A stretch of 64,000 nt of DNA, taken from contig NZ_JOBF01000006.1 in the NCBI RefSeq assembly GCF_000718635.1, positions 124,001 to 188,000 of the forward strand, given 5' to 3'. The position numbers and the translations under genes are program-made. Numbering within the stretch: position 1 is the first letter of the stretch; each line of letters begins with the position of its first letter. Below are positions 49,887 through 60,030 of this stretch, in pieces. Origin of the DNA: Streptomyces varsoviensis (GTDB lineage: Bacteria > Actinomycetota > Actinomycetes > Streptomycetales > Streptomycetaceae). Under the pieces are notes generated by a model. That model saw only the letters and a list, made by a program, of their open reading frames with translations, searched no databases and was not told the DNA's origin.

Positions 49887-51560
49887 TCAGGTGCAGGTTT
49901 TGTGGGGGGTGGGGGGTGTGGCTTTGAGGAGGTAGGTGTTGATGGCGGTGTCGATGCAGGCGCTGCCGCGGCCGTAGGCGGTGTGGCCGTCGCCGTTGTA
50001 GGTGAGGAGGCGGCCGGAGGTGAGCTGGGCGGCGAGGCCACGGGCCCAGCGGTAGGGGGTGGCGGGGTCGCGGGTGGTGCCGACCACGACGATGGGGGCG
50101 GCGCCCTTGGCCTCGATGCGGTGGGGGCGGCCGGTGGCGGGGCGGGGCCAGTAGGCGCAGTTCAGGGCGGACCAGGCCAGGCCCCGGCCGAAGACGGGGG
50201 ATGCCTTCTCGAAGGCGGGGACCGCCTCGCGGACGTCGGCCGGGCCGTGGAAGGCGGCGGGGAGGTCCAGGCAGTTGACGGCGGGGTTGGCGTACATGAG
50301 GTTCTGGTAGCCGCCCTTGCTGTTCCGTTCGTAGTAGCGGTCCGAGAGGGCCAGCAGGGCACTGCCGTCGCCCTTGCGCGCGGATTTCAGGGCCGTACGG
50401 AGCTGGGGCCAGCCGCTCTGGTCGTACATGACGGCGATCACGCCCGTCGTCGCCAGGCTCTCGGTGAGGCGGCGGGGGCCGGGGGTGCGCAGGGGGTGCT
50501 GGTCGATGCGGTTGAAGAGCGCTTTGAGGCGGCGGCCCGCGTCCGCCGGGTTCTTGGTGCCCAGGGGGCAGTCCTTGCGGCCCACGCAGTCCTTGGCGAA
50601 GGAGGTGAAGGCGGTCTCGAAGCCCGCGGTCTGCTCGCGGTTCATGCGCTTGGCGTCCAGCGAGGGGTCCATCGCCCCGTCGAGGACCACGCGGCCGACG
50701 CGGCTCGGGTACAGGCCGGCGTAGGTGGCGCCGAGGAGCGTGCCGTACGACGCGCCGACGTAGTTGAGCTTCCCGTCGCCGAGTACGGCCCGCAGTACGT
50801 CCATGTCGCGGGCGGCCTCGATGGTGGAGACGTGGCCCAGGATGCGGCCGGAGCGGGACGCGCAGCCGCGGCCGAACTTCTTGTACGCCGCCACCAGGCG
50901 CCCGACCTCCGCCTCGTCGTCCGGGGTCTGGTCGGTCGCCGTGAATTCGTCCATCTGCCGGTTGGACAGGCAAGTGACGGGTTCGCTGGCCGCCACTCCG
51001 CGCGGGTCCACCGCGACCATGTCGTAGCGGGCCCGGACGGCCGCCGGGTAGCCGATGCCCGCGTACTGCTGGAGGTAGCCGATGGCCGAGCCGCCGGGGC
51101 CGCCCGGGTTGACCAGCAGCGACCCGATCCGCTTCGTCGAATCCCCTGCGGCCCCTGTGGCTCCCGCGGTCCCTGCGGCCCTTGCGCCCCCTGTGGCTCC
51201 CGCGGTCCCTGCGTCCCCCGCCCCCGAGCCTGTCGCCTTCTTACGAGCCACAGCGAGCTTCACGTCCTCGCCGGCGTCCGGGCGGGCGTAGTCGAGCGGA
51301 ACCTTCATCGTGGCGCACTCGAACCCGCGCGCCCGGCACGCGTGCCAGGTCAGCCGCTGCCCGTAATACGGCTTCAGGGCGGCCGGCGGGCTCGCCGGCA
51401 GCGGCTGGAGCGACTGGGGCGGCGCGGCCTCGTCCCGCGCGTAGCCGACGTCCTTGCTGTGCTGGAACGCGGAGCTGCCCGCCGCGCAGCCGGAGATCAG
51501 GAGGGCGGCGGCGACCACCGCGGCGGTACCGGAGGTGCGGAGCAGGCGGCTGCTGGTCAT
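49887..51560 (-). CDS. S33-family alpha/beta-hydrolase lipoprotein (tripeptidyl aminopeptidase-like)
   Basis: A secreted hydrolase of 557 residues. A signal peptide ends in the lipobox LISGC (about residue 26), so it is a membrane-anchored lipoprotein. The nucleophile is in GASYGT, the acid in VVVGTTRDPATPY, and the His in YNGDGHTAYG, with a TAP-like C-terminal domain. This resembles the Slp/Tap mycelium-associated peptidases of Streptomyces. A Gly/Ala/Thr repeat insert (GTAGATGGARAAGTAGATG, about 130-155) comes from tandem DNA repeats. The start at 51560 follows AAGGGATCAGCCG. Confidence 0.9.
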   Translation of the reverse strand: MTSSRLLRTSGTAAVVAAALLISGCAAGSSAFQHSKDVGYARDEAAPPQSLQPLPASPPAALKPYYGQRLTWHACRARGFECATMKVPLDYARPDAGEDVKLAVARKKATGSGAGDAGTAGATGGARAAGTAGATGAAGDSTKRIGSLLVNPGGPGGSAIGYLQQYAGIGYPAAVRARYDMVAVDPRGVAASEPVTCLSNRQMDEFTATDQTPDDEAEVGRLVAAYKKFGRGCASRSGRILGHVSTIEAARDMDVLRAVLGDGKLNYVGASYGTLLGATYAGLYPSRVGRVVLDGAMDPSLDAKRMNREQTAGFETAFTSFAKDCVGRKDCPLGTKNPADAGRRLKALFNRIDQHPLRTPGPRRLTESLATTGVIAVMYDQSGWPQLRTALKSARKGDGSALLALSDRYYERNSKGGYQNLMYANPAVNCLDLPAAFHGPADVREAVPAFEKASPVFGRGLAWSALNCAYWPRPATGRPHRIEAKGAAPIVVVGTTRDPATPYRWARGLAAQLTSGRLLTYNGDGHTAYGRGSACIDTAINTYLLKATPPTPHKTCT

Positions 51561-51743
51561 CGGCTGATCCCTTGCCCTAGCCATGATCGATTCGAACGCG
51601 AATGGTGACCAAACGCATTCGGAGCGTATCGGGATAAGTGCGGTGCCCCTCTACTCCTGCGGCGTTTACGCCTCGTTCGAGTGAGGCTCGGAGGCTCGCA
51701 GGAATGGCAGGAACGGCAGGGACGGCAGGGACGGCAGGAATCT

Positions 51744-52958
51744 TCAGCCGGCTCGCAACGCCATCGTCATGGACTCCACCGCCAGGAGCGGCGCCACGTT
51801 GCGGTCCAGGGCCTGGCGGCACGCGATCACCGACTCGATACGGCGCAGCGTCTGCTCCGGCTTCGTGCCCGACGCTATGCGCTCGACCGCGGCCCGTACG
51901 TCCGCATTGGCCAAGGCCACCCGCGAACCGAGCTGCAGCGCCAGCACATCGCGGTAGAAGCTCATGAGGTCGATCAGCGCGAGATCGAGGCTGTCGCGCT
52001 GGGTACGGGTCGACCGGCGCTTCTGGCGGTCCTGCAGCTCCTTCATCGCGCCCGCCGTGCCACGCGGGAGGCGGCCGCCGGTACCCGCCGCCGCGCCGAG
52101 GGCCGCGCGCAGCTCTTCCGTCTCCTTCGCGTCGACCTCCTCGGCCACCTGCTTGGCGTCCTCCCCCGCCGCGTCCAGCAGCTCCTGCGCGGCCTTGAGG
52201 CAGCCGCCGACGTCGTCCACCCGCATCGGCAGTTTCAGCACGGCCGCGCGGCGGGCGCGGGCCCGCTCGTCCGTGGCCAGGCGACGGGCGCGGCCGATGT
52301 GGCCCTGGGTGGCACGGGCCGACTGCGCCGCCAGCTCGGGCTCGATGCCATCGCGCCGCACCAGGACGTCCGCCACCGCGTCGACCGGCGGCGTACGGAG
52401 GGTGAGGAGGCGGCAGCGGGAGCGGATGGTGGGCAGCACGTCCTCCAGGGAGGGCGCGCACAGCAGCCATACGGTGCGGGGCGCGGGCTCCTCGATGGCC
52501 TTCAGGAGTACGTTGCCGGCGCCCTCGGTCAGCCGGTCCGCGTCCTCCAGGACGATGACCTGCCAGCGTCCGCCGGCGGGCGACAACTGGGCACGGCGCA
52601 CCAGGTCACGGGTCTCCTTGACGCCGATGGACAGGAGGTCCGTACGGACGATCTCGACATCGGCGTGCGTGCCCACGGTCGTGGTGTGGCAGCCGTCGCA
52701 GAACCCGCAGCCCGGCGCCCCGCCCAGCTTCCGGTCAGGGCTCACACACTGCAGCGACGCCGCGAAGGCGCGGGCCGCGGTGGAGCGCCCGGAGCCCGGC
52801 GGGCCGGTGAAGAGCCACGCATGGGTCATCTTGGACGCCGTGATCTCCTCCGCGGAACCCTCGGCCGCGGCGGTGACGAACCGGTCCGCGTCGCGGGAGG
52901 CATCGACGAGCTGCGCCGTCACTTGGTCCTGGCCGACCAGGTCGTCCCACACCGCCAT
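51744..52958 (-). CDS. holB: DNA polymerase III delta' subunit
   Basis: A clamp-loader subunit of 404 residues. Walker A is GPPGSGRST (about 52-60), a zinc-binding set lies in PGCGFCDGCH, and the SRC-type sensor is TIRSRCRLLTL. LEDADRLTEGAGNVLLKAIE is the Walker B region. The ATG at 52958 starts MAVWDDLVGQDQV, usual for actinobacteria. It lies downstream of tmk on the same strand, as elsewhere in Streptomyces. Confidence 0.93.
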   Translation of the reverse strand: MAVWDDLVGQDQVTAQLVDASRDADRFVTAAAEGSAEEITASKMTHAWLFTGPPGSGRSTAARAFAASLQCVSPDRKLGGAPGCGFCDGCHTTTVGTHADVEIVRTDLLSIGVKETRDLVRRAQLSPAGGRWQVIVLEDADRLTEGAGNVLLKAIEEPAPRTVWLLCAPSLEDVLPTIRSRCRLLTLRTPPVDAVADVLVRRDGIEPELAAQSARATQGHIGRARRLATDERARARRAAVLKLPMRVDDVGGCLKAAQELLDAAGEDAKQVAEEVDAKETEELRAALGAAAGTGGRLPRGTAGAMKELQDRQKRRSTRTQRDSLDLALIDLMSFYRDVLALQLGSRVALANADVRAAVERIASGTKPEQTLRRIESVIACRQALDRNVAPLLAVESMTMALRAG

Positions 52959-53259
52959 GCTGTCCTCCGCGCTGTTTGCCCTGCGGCTCCCCATTGTGGG
53001 TCATGGGTCCGACAATCCCGTCCGCGACGACGTGAGCGGCGAGGGGGCGGCGGGGCGGGATGAGCAGCGGGGCGGAGCGGCGCGGAACGGGCAGCGGGGC
53101 GGGGCGACCAGCGGAGCGGAACGGGCAGCGGAGCGGAACGGGCAGCGGGGCATACGTAAGGGGCGAAGCTCCATGGGCTCCGCCCCTTACACCCATCACC
53201 GGCCTACCAGCGCACCACCGACTCAGCCGTACAAGACCGACTCAACGGCACCTCTCAGC
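52959..53259. other. Spacer with short tandem repeats
   Basis: A GC-rich gap between tmk and holB. Around 53075-53150 it repeats AGCGGAGCGGAACGGGC-type words two to three times. It contains a terminator-like hairpin at 53156-53190; no gene is seen. Confidence 0.6.
53156..53190 (-). terminator. Hairpin downstream of tmk
   Basis: GTAAGGGGCG and CGCCCCTTAC pair perfectly, extended inward by AGC/GCT after one mismatch. It is placed after the tmk stop for minus-strand transcripts. Confidence 0.7.
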
Positions 53260-56200
53260 TCACTGGCCCCTGCGCCGGTCCTCGTCCTGCCTGCCCAGGA
53301 GTTCGTCCGCGAGGGTGGGCAGGTCGTCGAGCGGGGTCTCCTCCGCCCACTCCGGCCGCCGCCGCTTCCGGCCACCGGCATGCTCCTCCTGCGACGACCG
53401 GTCCCCCTGCCCCTGCGGCTGCCCCTGCCAGCCCCAGCCCTGCTGCCTCTGCTGCGGCTGCGGGTGCTGCTGGGCCAGCCTGGCCGGGTCCACCTGCGGA
53501 AGCTCACGCGTCCGCTCGTTCTCCGACTCCGACGACGGGGCAGCGGGCCGCGTCTTGTCCTCCTCCGGCCGGAAGAGCCACGGCGGCACCCGGTCGGCAG
53601 GGTCCGCCGGCCGCTCCGCGCGGATCGGCGGGAGCACCGCCGTCTCGTCCATCGCCCCCTGCGGCACCTGCGGCATCTGCGGCATCTGCGGCATCTGCGG
53701 CAGAACCGCCGTCTCCTCCGAATCCGACGCAGCGTCGGAAGTACGCGCACCAGAGGTACCGCCAGAAGCACCGGAGGAGCCCGAAGCCCCGCCTTCCTCC
53801 GGGCGTACGGGCGGCAGCACCGCCGTCTCGTCCATCGACCGCGCGTCGTCACGGGAGCCCGAGTCCGTACGGCCACCAGCGCCCGCGTCCGTACGGGACC
53901 CCGTACGCGAACCCGCCCGCGGGTCCACCCGTGGGTCCACGCGCGGGTCCATCCGCGGCGTTTCCACCGTCTGCGTCTTCTCGGAATCCGAGCCCGCGTC
54001 AGCCTCCGAGCCAGAGCCAGAGCGCGAAGCCGAACCCGAACCCGGACCCGAGCCGGAATCCGCTCGCGAGCCCGAATCCGGCCCAGGCCCCGCGCCCGCC
54101 CCCGACCCGGAATCCGAGCCCCACGTCACCCGCACAGCCGGCGTCTCAACAGTCGGAGCATCCGTCCCCGAAGCGGCCCCCTCCGAAGCACCCGACCCCG
54201 CCGAAGCCTCCGGCACCTTCCGAGCCGCCGCCTCCGCGGCAGCCACCCGGGCCTGCTCCGCCCGGAGCAGCGCTTCCTCGGCCCGGCGCTGCTTCTCCAG
54301 CCGCCGCGCCTCCGCCTCGGCGCGCAGCCGCGCCTCTTCCTCGTGCTGTTTGCGCAGCCGCTCCTGCTCGGCGGCGCGGGCGCGCTCCTCCGCCTCGCGG
54401 CGCTTGCGCTCCTCCTCGGCCTTGCGGGCGGCCTCTTCCTCGGCCTTCCGGGCCTCCTCGGCCTTGCGCTCGGCTTCGAGGCGGCGGGCCTCTTCGAGTT
54501 CGCGGCGCTTGCGCTCTTCCTCCTCGGCACGGAGCTTGGCGAGCTGCTCCTGGCGCTCGCGCTCCAGCCGTTCTTCCTCTGCCTTGCGGGCCGCCTCTTC
54601 CTCCGCCTTGCGCCGGGCCTCCTCCTCCGCGGCCTTCCTGGCCTCTTCCTGGGCCTTGAGCTCGGACTCGGAGAGCGGGAGGAGGTGGTCGAGCCGGTGC
54701 CGTACGACCGTGGTGACGGCCTCCGGTTCCTGCCCGGCGTCCACGACGAGGTACCGCGTGGGGTCGGCGGCGGCCAGGGTGAGGAATCCGGCCCGTACCC
54801 GCTGGTGGAACTCGGGCGGCTCGGACTCCAGCCGGTCCGGCGCCTCCGTGAACCGCTCGCGCGCCGTCTCCGGCGACACGTCCAGCAGCACGGTCAGGTG
54901 CGGCACGAGCCCGTCGGTGGCCCAGCGGGAGATGCGGGCGATCTCCGTCGGGGACAGGTCGCGCCCGGCGCCCTGGTAGGCGACGGAGGAGTCGATGTAG
55001 CGGTCGGTGATGACGACGGCGCCGCGCTCCAGGGCGGGCCGGACGAGGCTGTCGACGTGTTCGGCGCGGTCGGCCGCGTACAGGAGCGCTTCGGCCCGGT
55101 CCGAGATGCCGGCGGAGGAGACGTCGAGGAGGATCGAACGCAGCCGCTTGCCCATCGCGGTCGCGCCCGGCTCGCGCGTGACGACCACCTCGTGGCCCTT
55201 GCCGCGGATCCACTCGGCGAGCGCCTCGACCTGCGTGGACTTGCCCGCGCCGTCGCCGCCTTCGAGGGCGAGGAAGAAACCGGTGCCGGACGGGGCCTGC
55301 ACCGGGTCGCCGCCGCGCAGCACGTCGAGCAGGTCGCGCCGGAACCGTACGCCGTGCCGGTCGTCGGTCTTGCCGAGCACCAGCGCGGCCACGGGCAGCA
55401 GCAGCGCGCCCACGAGCATCAGCGTGAACGCGGCGCCGCCGTGCGCGAAGACGAAGTTGCCGCTGATGAGCCGGTGCGGGCCGATGGCGGCGGCCAGCAC
55501 GGGGGCGATGACGGCGCTGAGCGCCATGGCCACCCGGACCACGGCCTGCAGGTGCTCGGTCGTACGGGCCCGCCGCGCCTCCTCGGTCTCCTGGTCGAGG
55601 AGGGCGTGGCCGGTGGCGGCGGCGACGCCGGACGCGATGCCCGCCAGCAGGATCAGCAGCAGGACCGTCGTCGTGTCGGGCACCAGGCCCGCGACGAGCA
55701 TGGCGAGGCCGGTCAGCGCGACGGCGAGCGCCAGCAGCCGGCGGCGGGAGAAGCCCGGCAGGATCTTCGTCGCGCCCCGGATGCCGATGACGGGGCCGCC
55801 GGAGAGCGCGAGGATGAGCAGCCCGTACGCGACAGGGCCGCCGCCGAGGTCGATGGCCTGGAGCGCGGCGACGGCGACGGCCGCGGCGACCGCGCCCGCG
55901 ATGGCCGCGCACGCCAGCACCAGCACCGGGATCGCGCCCGTACGCCCCCGGTCGGGGCCCTCGGGCGTCTTGGGGCGGCGCATCCCCTCCAGCGGGGAGC
56001 GCGCGCGGGGGGTCTGCGCGCCGGGGAGGTGCAGGAGGTAGAGGATCGATACGGAGGCCGCGAAGAGCCCCGCGGCCACGTACGAGCTGATGGCCGCCTG
56101 ATGGGTGTCGAACCAGTCGACGCCCGTACCAATCAGCTTCCCGATGAGCGAGACGACGGCGAGCGCCACCGCGGCGACGGGCAGCGAGACGAAGGTCGTA

Positions 56201-56799
56201 CGGAGCGACAGCCGCCGCAGCGCGTCGTAGTGGTCCGGCAGCGGGCGTACCGCCGCGCCCTCGGGGGGCGGGGCCGGCAGCAGCGCGGGGGCCGCGCCGT
56301 CCTTGGCGACGGTCCAGAAGCGCTCGGCGACTCCGGCGAGGAAGGCCGTGACCAGCAGCCACGCGAACGCGCTGTTCGGGGTCAGATCGGCCCACAGGGG
56401 CGCGACGATCAGCAGGGCGAGCCGGACGCCGTCGGCGCCGATCATGGTCCAGCGGCGATCGAGCGGGCCGCTCGGGGAGATCAGCGCGGAGAGCGGTCCG
56501 AGCAGGACCGCGCCGAAGAGCAGCGTCGCGAGCAGCCGCGCGCCGAAGACGGCGGCGACCGCGAACGCCGCGCCCCGATAGCCGCCTCCGAAGGAACCGT
56601 TGGTGACGGCCGCCTGGAGCGACAGAAGAACAAGGACGAGAAGGGCGAGTGAGTCCCCGACACCGCCGACGAACTGGGCGCTCCACAACCGCTTCAGCGG
56701 GGGGATGCGCAGCAGTGCCCGCACGGCCCGCTCGCGGGAGTCCGCTGCTAGGGCGCCGGATGTGGGGGTCACGACCGTTGGCTGCTCGGCACGCGTCAT
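53260..56799 (-). CDS. tmk: Membrane-fused thymidylate kinase
   Basis: A fusion protein of 1179 residues. Residues about 30-480 form an MFS-like membrane domain with about twelve hydrophobic segments. Residues about 500-715 are a complete dTMP kinase: P-loop GGDGAGKST near 512, the DR(Y) motif VITDRYIDSSVAYQG, and TREPG. Residues about 725-860 are an unbroken Glu/Lys/Ala/Arg charged helix (coiled coil), followed by a long Ser/Gly/Asp-rich low-complexity tail. It makes dTDP for DNA synthesis, evidently at the membrane. Streptomyces genomes are known to carry this fusion. It follows topA on the same strand. Confidence 0.92.
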   Translation of the reverse strand: MTRAEQPTVVTPTSGALAADSRERAVRALLRIPPLKRLWSAQFVGGVGDSLALLVLVLLSLQAAVTNGSFGGGYRGAAFAVAAVFGARLLATLLFGAVLLGPLSALISPSGPLDRRWTMIGADGVRLALLIVAPLWADLTPNSAFAWLLVTAFLAGVAERFWTVAKDGAAPALLPAPPPEGAAVRPLPDHYDALRRLSLRTTFVSLPVAAVALAVVSLIGKLIGTGVDWFDTHQAAISSYVAAGLFAASVSILYLLHLPGAQTPRARSPLEGMRRPKTPEGPDRGRTGAIPVLVLACAAIAGAVAAAVAVAALQAIDLGGGPVAYGLLILALSGGPVIGIRGATKILPGFSRRRLLALAVALTGLAMLVAGLVPDTTTVLLLILLAGIASGVAAATGHALLDQETEEARRARTTEHLQAVVRVAMALSAVIAPVLAAAIGPHRLISGNFVFAHGGAAFTLMLVGALLLPVAALVLGKTDDRHGVRFRRDLLDVLRGGDPVQAPSGTGFFLALEGGDGAGKSTQVEALAEWIRGKGHEVVVTREPGATAMGKRLRSILLDVSSAGISDRAEALLYAADRAEHVDSLVRPALERGAVVITDRYIDSSVAYQGAGRDLSPTEIARISRWATDGLVPHLTVLLDVSPETARERFTEAPDRLESEPPEFHQRVRAGFLTLAAADPTRYLVVDAGQEPEAVTTVVRHRLDHLLPLSESELKAQEEARKAAEEEARRKAEEEAARKAEEERLERERQEQLAKLRAEEEERKRRELEEARRLEAERKAEEARKAEEEAARKAEEERKRREAEERARAAEQERLRKQHEEEARLRAEAEARRLEKQRRAEEALLRAEQARVAAAEAAARKVPEASAGSGASEGAASGTDAPTVETPAVRVTWGSDSGSGAGAGPGPDSGSRADSGSGPGSGSASRSGSGSEADAGSDSEKTQTVETPRMDPRVDPRVDPRAGSRTGSRTDAGAGGRTDSGSRDDARSMDETAVLPPVRPEEGGASGSSGASGGTSGARTSDAASDSEETAVLPQMPQMPQMPQVPQGAMDETAVLPPIRAERPADPADRVPPWLFRPEEDKTRPAAPSSESENERTRELPQVDPARLAQQHPQPQQRQQGWGWQGQPQGQGDRSSQEEHAGGRKRRRPEWAEETPLDDLPTLADELLGRQDEDRRRGQ

Positions 56800-57111
56800 C
56801 CTGCCAGCCTATCCGCAGGACGCGGATCTACACGGCTCACCCGAACAAATGACCGAGATAGGTGAACCGGCCAGTTTGACGAGCATGAGGCCGAAACCAC
56901 CCGCTTATCCCCGCCTCAAGACCCCCACCCGCCTCACGCCCCACCCGCCCAGCTCAGCCCCCGCCTCGGCGGTGACACCCGCCCCAAGCGGCGGCACACC
57001 CGCCTCGCGCGGCGACACACCGCCCCAAGCGGCGGCCACCCGCCCACAGCGGCCCACTCGCCCCCCGCGGCGACACACCCGCCCCACGCGGCACACCCGG
57101 CGAAGCGGACC
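56800..57111. repeat. Spacer with imperfect repeats
   Basis: The 312-bp gap between topA and tmk contains several imperfect copies of CGGCGACACACCGCCCCA-type words (about 56985-57090). No gene is supported. Confidence 0.5.
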
Positions 57112-60030
57112 TCACTCCTCCGCAGCCGCCGCCTTGACCGTGGCCTTCGACGCGGCGGCCTTCGTGGCGGTCGCCTTCTTCGCGGGGGCCTTCTTCGCGC
57201 TCGCCGCCGTCTTCGCGGCCGTCGTCTTCTTGGCGGCCGTCTTCTTCGCCGGAGAGGCCGCCTTCTTCGCCGGAGCCGCCTTCTTCGCGGTCGTCGCCTT
57301 CTTGGCCGGGGCCTTCTTCGCCGTCTTCTTGGCGGCCTTCTTCGCGGTCTTCTTGGCCGGGCCCTTGGCGCGCTTCTCCGCCAGCAGCTCGTACCCGCGC
57401 TCGGGCGTGATCGTCTCGACGTCGTCGTCGCGGCGCAGCGTCGCGTTCGTCTCGCCGTCCGTCACGTACGCGCCGAAGCGGCCGTCCTTGACCACCACCG
57501 GCTTCTCGCTGACCGGGTCGGTGCCCAGCTCCTTGAGCGGCGGCTTGGCGGCGGCCCGCCCGCGCTGCTTGGGCTGCGCGTAGATCGCGAGCGCCTCTTC
57601 GATGGTGATGGTGAAGATCTGCTCCTCGCGCTCCAGGGACCGCGAGTCCGTGCCCTTCTTCAGGTACGGGCCGTAGCGGCCGTTCTGCGCGGTGACCTCC
57701 ACGCCCTCGGCGTCCTTGCCGACGACGCGCGGCAGCGACATCAGCTTGAGCGCGTCGTCCAGGGTCACCGTGTCGAGTGACATGGACTTGAAGAGCGAGG
57801 CGGTGCGCGGCTTGACCGCGTTCTTGCCGGTCTTCGGCGTGCCCTCGGGCAGCACCTCGGTCACATACGGACCGTACCGGCCGTCCTTGGCGATGATCTG
57901 ACGCCCCGTCTCCGGGTCCGTGCCCAGCTCGAAGTCGCCGCTCGGCTTCGCCAGCAGCTCCTCCGCGTACTCGACGCTCAGCTCGTCGGGCGCCAGGTCC
58001 TCGGGGACATCCGCCCGCTGGTGGCCCTCGGCGTCCTTCTCACCGCGCTCCACGTACGGGCCGTACCGCCCGACGCGCAGCATGATGCCGTCGCCGACCG
58101 GGAAGGAGGAGATCCCCCGGGCGTCGATCGCCCCGAGGTCGCTGACGAGTTCCTTGAGGCCGCCGAGGTGGTCGCCGTCGCCGTTGCCCGCGTCGGCCGC
58201 GCCGCCCCGGCCGGTGTCCTCGCCCTCGCCCTCGCCGAAGTAGAAGCGCTTGAGCCACGGCACGGCCTGCGCCTCGCCGCGCGCGATGCGGTCGAGGTCG
58301 TCCTCCATGGAGGCGGTGAAGTCGTAGTCGACGAGCCGGCCGAAGTGCTTCTCCAGCAGGTTGACCACGGCGAAGCTCAGGAAGGACGGGACGAGCGCCG
58401 TGCCCTTCTTGAAGACGTAGCCGCGGTCGAGGATGGTCCCGATGATCGAGGCGTACGTGGAGGGGCGGCCGATCTCCCGCTCCTCCAGCTCCTTGACGAG
58501 CGACGCCTCGGTGTAGCGGGCCGGGGGCTTGGTGGCGTGGCCGTCGGCCGTGATCTCCTCGGCGCTCAGCGCGTCGCCCTCGGCGACCTGCGGCAGCCGG
58601 CGCTCGCGGTCGTCGAGTTCGGCGTTGGGGTCGTCGGCGCCTTCGACGTAGGCCTTCATGAAGCCGTGGAAGGTGATCGTCTTGCCGGAGGCGCTGAACT
58701 CGGCGTCCCGGCCGTCGGAGCTGGTGCCGCCGATCCGCACGGTGACGGAGTCACCGACCGCGTCCTTCATCTGGGAGGCCACGGTCCGCTTCCAGATCAG
58801 TTCGTACAGCTTGAACTGATCACCGGTCAGGCCCGTCTCGGCCGGGGTGCGGAAACGATCACCCGAAGGGCGGATCGCCTCGTGCGCCTCCTGGGCGTTC
58901 TTGACCTTCCCGGCGTACGTGCGCGGCTTGTCCGGCAGGTAAGAGGAGCCGTACAACTGCGTGACCTGGGCCCGCGCGGCCTGCACGGCTGTGTCGGAGA
59001 GGGTGGTGGAGTCCGTACGCATATAGGTGATGAAGCCGTTCTCGTACAGCTTCTGGGCCACCTGCATGGTGGACTTCGCGCCGAAGCCGAGCTTGCGCGA
59101 CGCCTCCTGCTGGAGGGTCGTCGTGCGGAACGGCGCGTACGGCGAGCGGCGGTACGGCTTCGACTCGACGGACCGCACCGTGAACGAGGTGTCCGCGAGG
59201 GCCGCGGCCAGCGCGCGGGCGTTCGCCTCGTCGAGGTGCAGGACCTGCGAGCCGTCCTTGAGCGCGCCGGTCGACCCGAAGTCGCGGCCCTGGGCGACGC
59301 GCCGGCCGTCGACGGTGGCGAGGCGGGCGGCCAGGGTGCTCGGGTCGCTCGCGTCGCCGGGCCGGCCGGTGGCGAACGTACCGGTCAGGTCCCAGTACTC
59401 GGCGGAGCGGAAGGCGATGCGCTCGCGCTCCCGCTCGACGACGAGTCTCGTGGCGACCGACTGGACGCGGCCCGCGGAGAGCCGCGGCATGACCTTCTTC
59501 CACAGGACCGGGGAGACCTCGTAGCCGTAGAGGCGGTCGAGGATGCGGCGGGTCTCCTGGGCGTCGACGAGCTTCTTGTTGAGCTCGCGCGGGTGGGCGA
59601 CGGCGTCGCGGATCGCGTCCTTGGTGATCTCGTGGAAGACCATCCGGCGGACGGGAACCTTGGGCTTGAGCACCTCCTGGAGGTGCCAGGCGATGGCCTC
59701 GCCCTCCCGGTCCTCATCGGTGGCGAGGAAGAGTTCGTCGGACTCGGCCAGCAGCTCCTTGAGCTTCTTGACCTGGTCCTTTTTGTCGTGGTTCACGACA
59801 TAGATGGGCTGGAACTCGGCGTCCACGTTCACACCGAGGCGCGCCCATGACTCGCCCTTGTACTTGGCCGGGACCTCGGCGGCCCCGTTCGGCAGGTCGC
59901 GGATGTGCCCGACGCTCGCCTCGACGACATAGCCGGGGCCGAGGTAACCCTTGATCGTCTTCGCCTTGGCAGGCGACTCGACGATGACGAGTCGGCGGCC
60001 GCCGTGTGCGGTCTCGCTGGTCGGGGACAA
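57112..60030 (-). CDS. topA: DNA topoisomerase I
   Basis: A type IA topoisomerase of 972 residues relaxing negative supercoils. The TOPRIM domain begins VIVESPAKAKTIKGYL with the acidic DEDREGEA set (105-112). The catalytic tyrosine is Tyr336 in FITYMRTD. C-terminal repeat domains follow (KDGRYGPYV, NGRYGPYLKKG, KDGRFGAYV). The last 80 or so residues are a Lys/Ala repeat tail (KKTAKKAAKK units), reported in Streptomyces TopA to raise processivity. The start is the TTG at 60030 (SPTSETAHGG), with GGAGAGAAGAG upstream; the longer ATG frame has no support. Confidence 0.95.
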   Translation of the reverse strand: MSPTSETAHGGRRLVIVESPAKAKTIKGYLGPGYVVEASVGHIRDLPNGAAEVPAKYKGESWARLGVNVDAEFQPIYVVNHDKKDQVKKLKELLAESDELFLATDEDREGEAIAWHLQEVLKPKVPVRRMVFHEITKDAIRDAVAHPRELNKKLVDAQETRRILDRLYGYEVSPVLWKKVMPRLSAGRVQSVATRLVVERERERIAFRSAEYWDLTGTFATGRPGDASDPSTLAARLATVDGRRVAQGRDFGSTGALKDGSQVLHLDEANARALAAALADTSFTVRSVESKPYRRSPYAPFRTTTLQQEASRKLGFGAKSTMQVAQKLYENGFITYMRTDSTTLSDTAVQAARAQVTQLYGSSYLPDKPRTYAGKVKNAQEAHEAIRPSGDRFRTPAETGLTGDQFKLYELIWKRTVASQMKDAVGDSVTVRIGGTSSDGRDAEFSASGKTITFHGFMKAYVEGADDPNAELDDRERRLPQVAEGDALSAEEITADGHATKPPARYTEASLVKELEEREIGRPSTYASIIGTILDRGYVFKKGTALVPSFLSFAVVNLLEKHFGRLVDYDFTASMEDDLDRIARGEAQAVPWLKRFYFGEGEGEDTGRGGAADAGNGDGDHLGGLKELVSDLGAIDARGISSFPVGDGIMLRVGRYGPYVERGEKDAEGHQRADVPEDLAPDELSVEYAEELLAKPSGDFELGTDPETGRQIIAKDGRYGPYVTEVLPEGTPKTGKNAVKPRTASLFKSMSLDTVTLDDALKLMSLPRVVGKDAEGVEVTAQNGRYGPYLKKGTDSRSLEREEQIFTITIEEALAIYAQPKQRGRAAAKPPLKELGTDPVSEKPVVVKDGRFGAYVTDGETNATLRRDDDVETITPERGYELLAEKRAKGPAKKTAKKAAKKTAKKAPAKKATTAKKAAPAKKAASPAKKTAAKKTTAAKTAASAKKAPAKKATATKAAASKATVKAAAAEE

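Noticed and set aside
56600..57583. Plus-strand frame rich in Ala/Phe repeats
   Set aside because: The Ala/Phe pattern is the complement of the TopA Lys/Ala tail, not a real membrane protein.
58021..59850. 609-codon plus-strand frame opposite topA
   Set aside because: Antisense shadow of a highly conserved topoisomerase gene.
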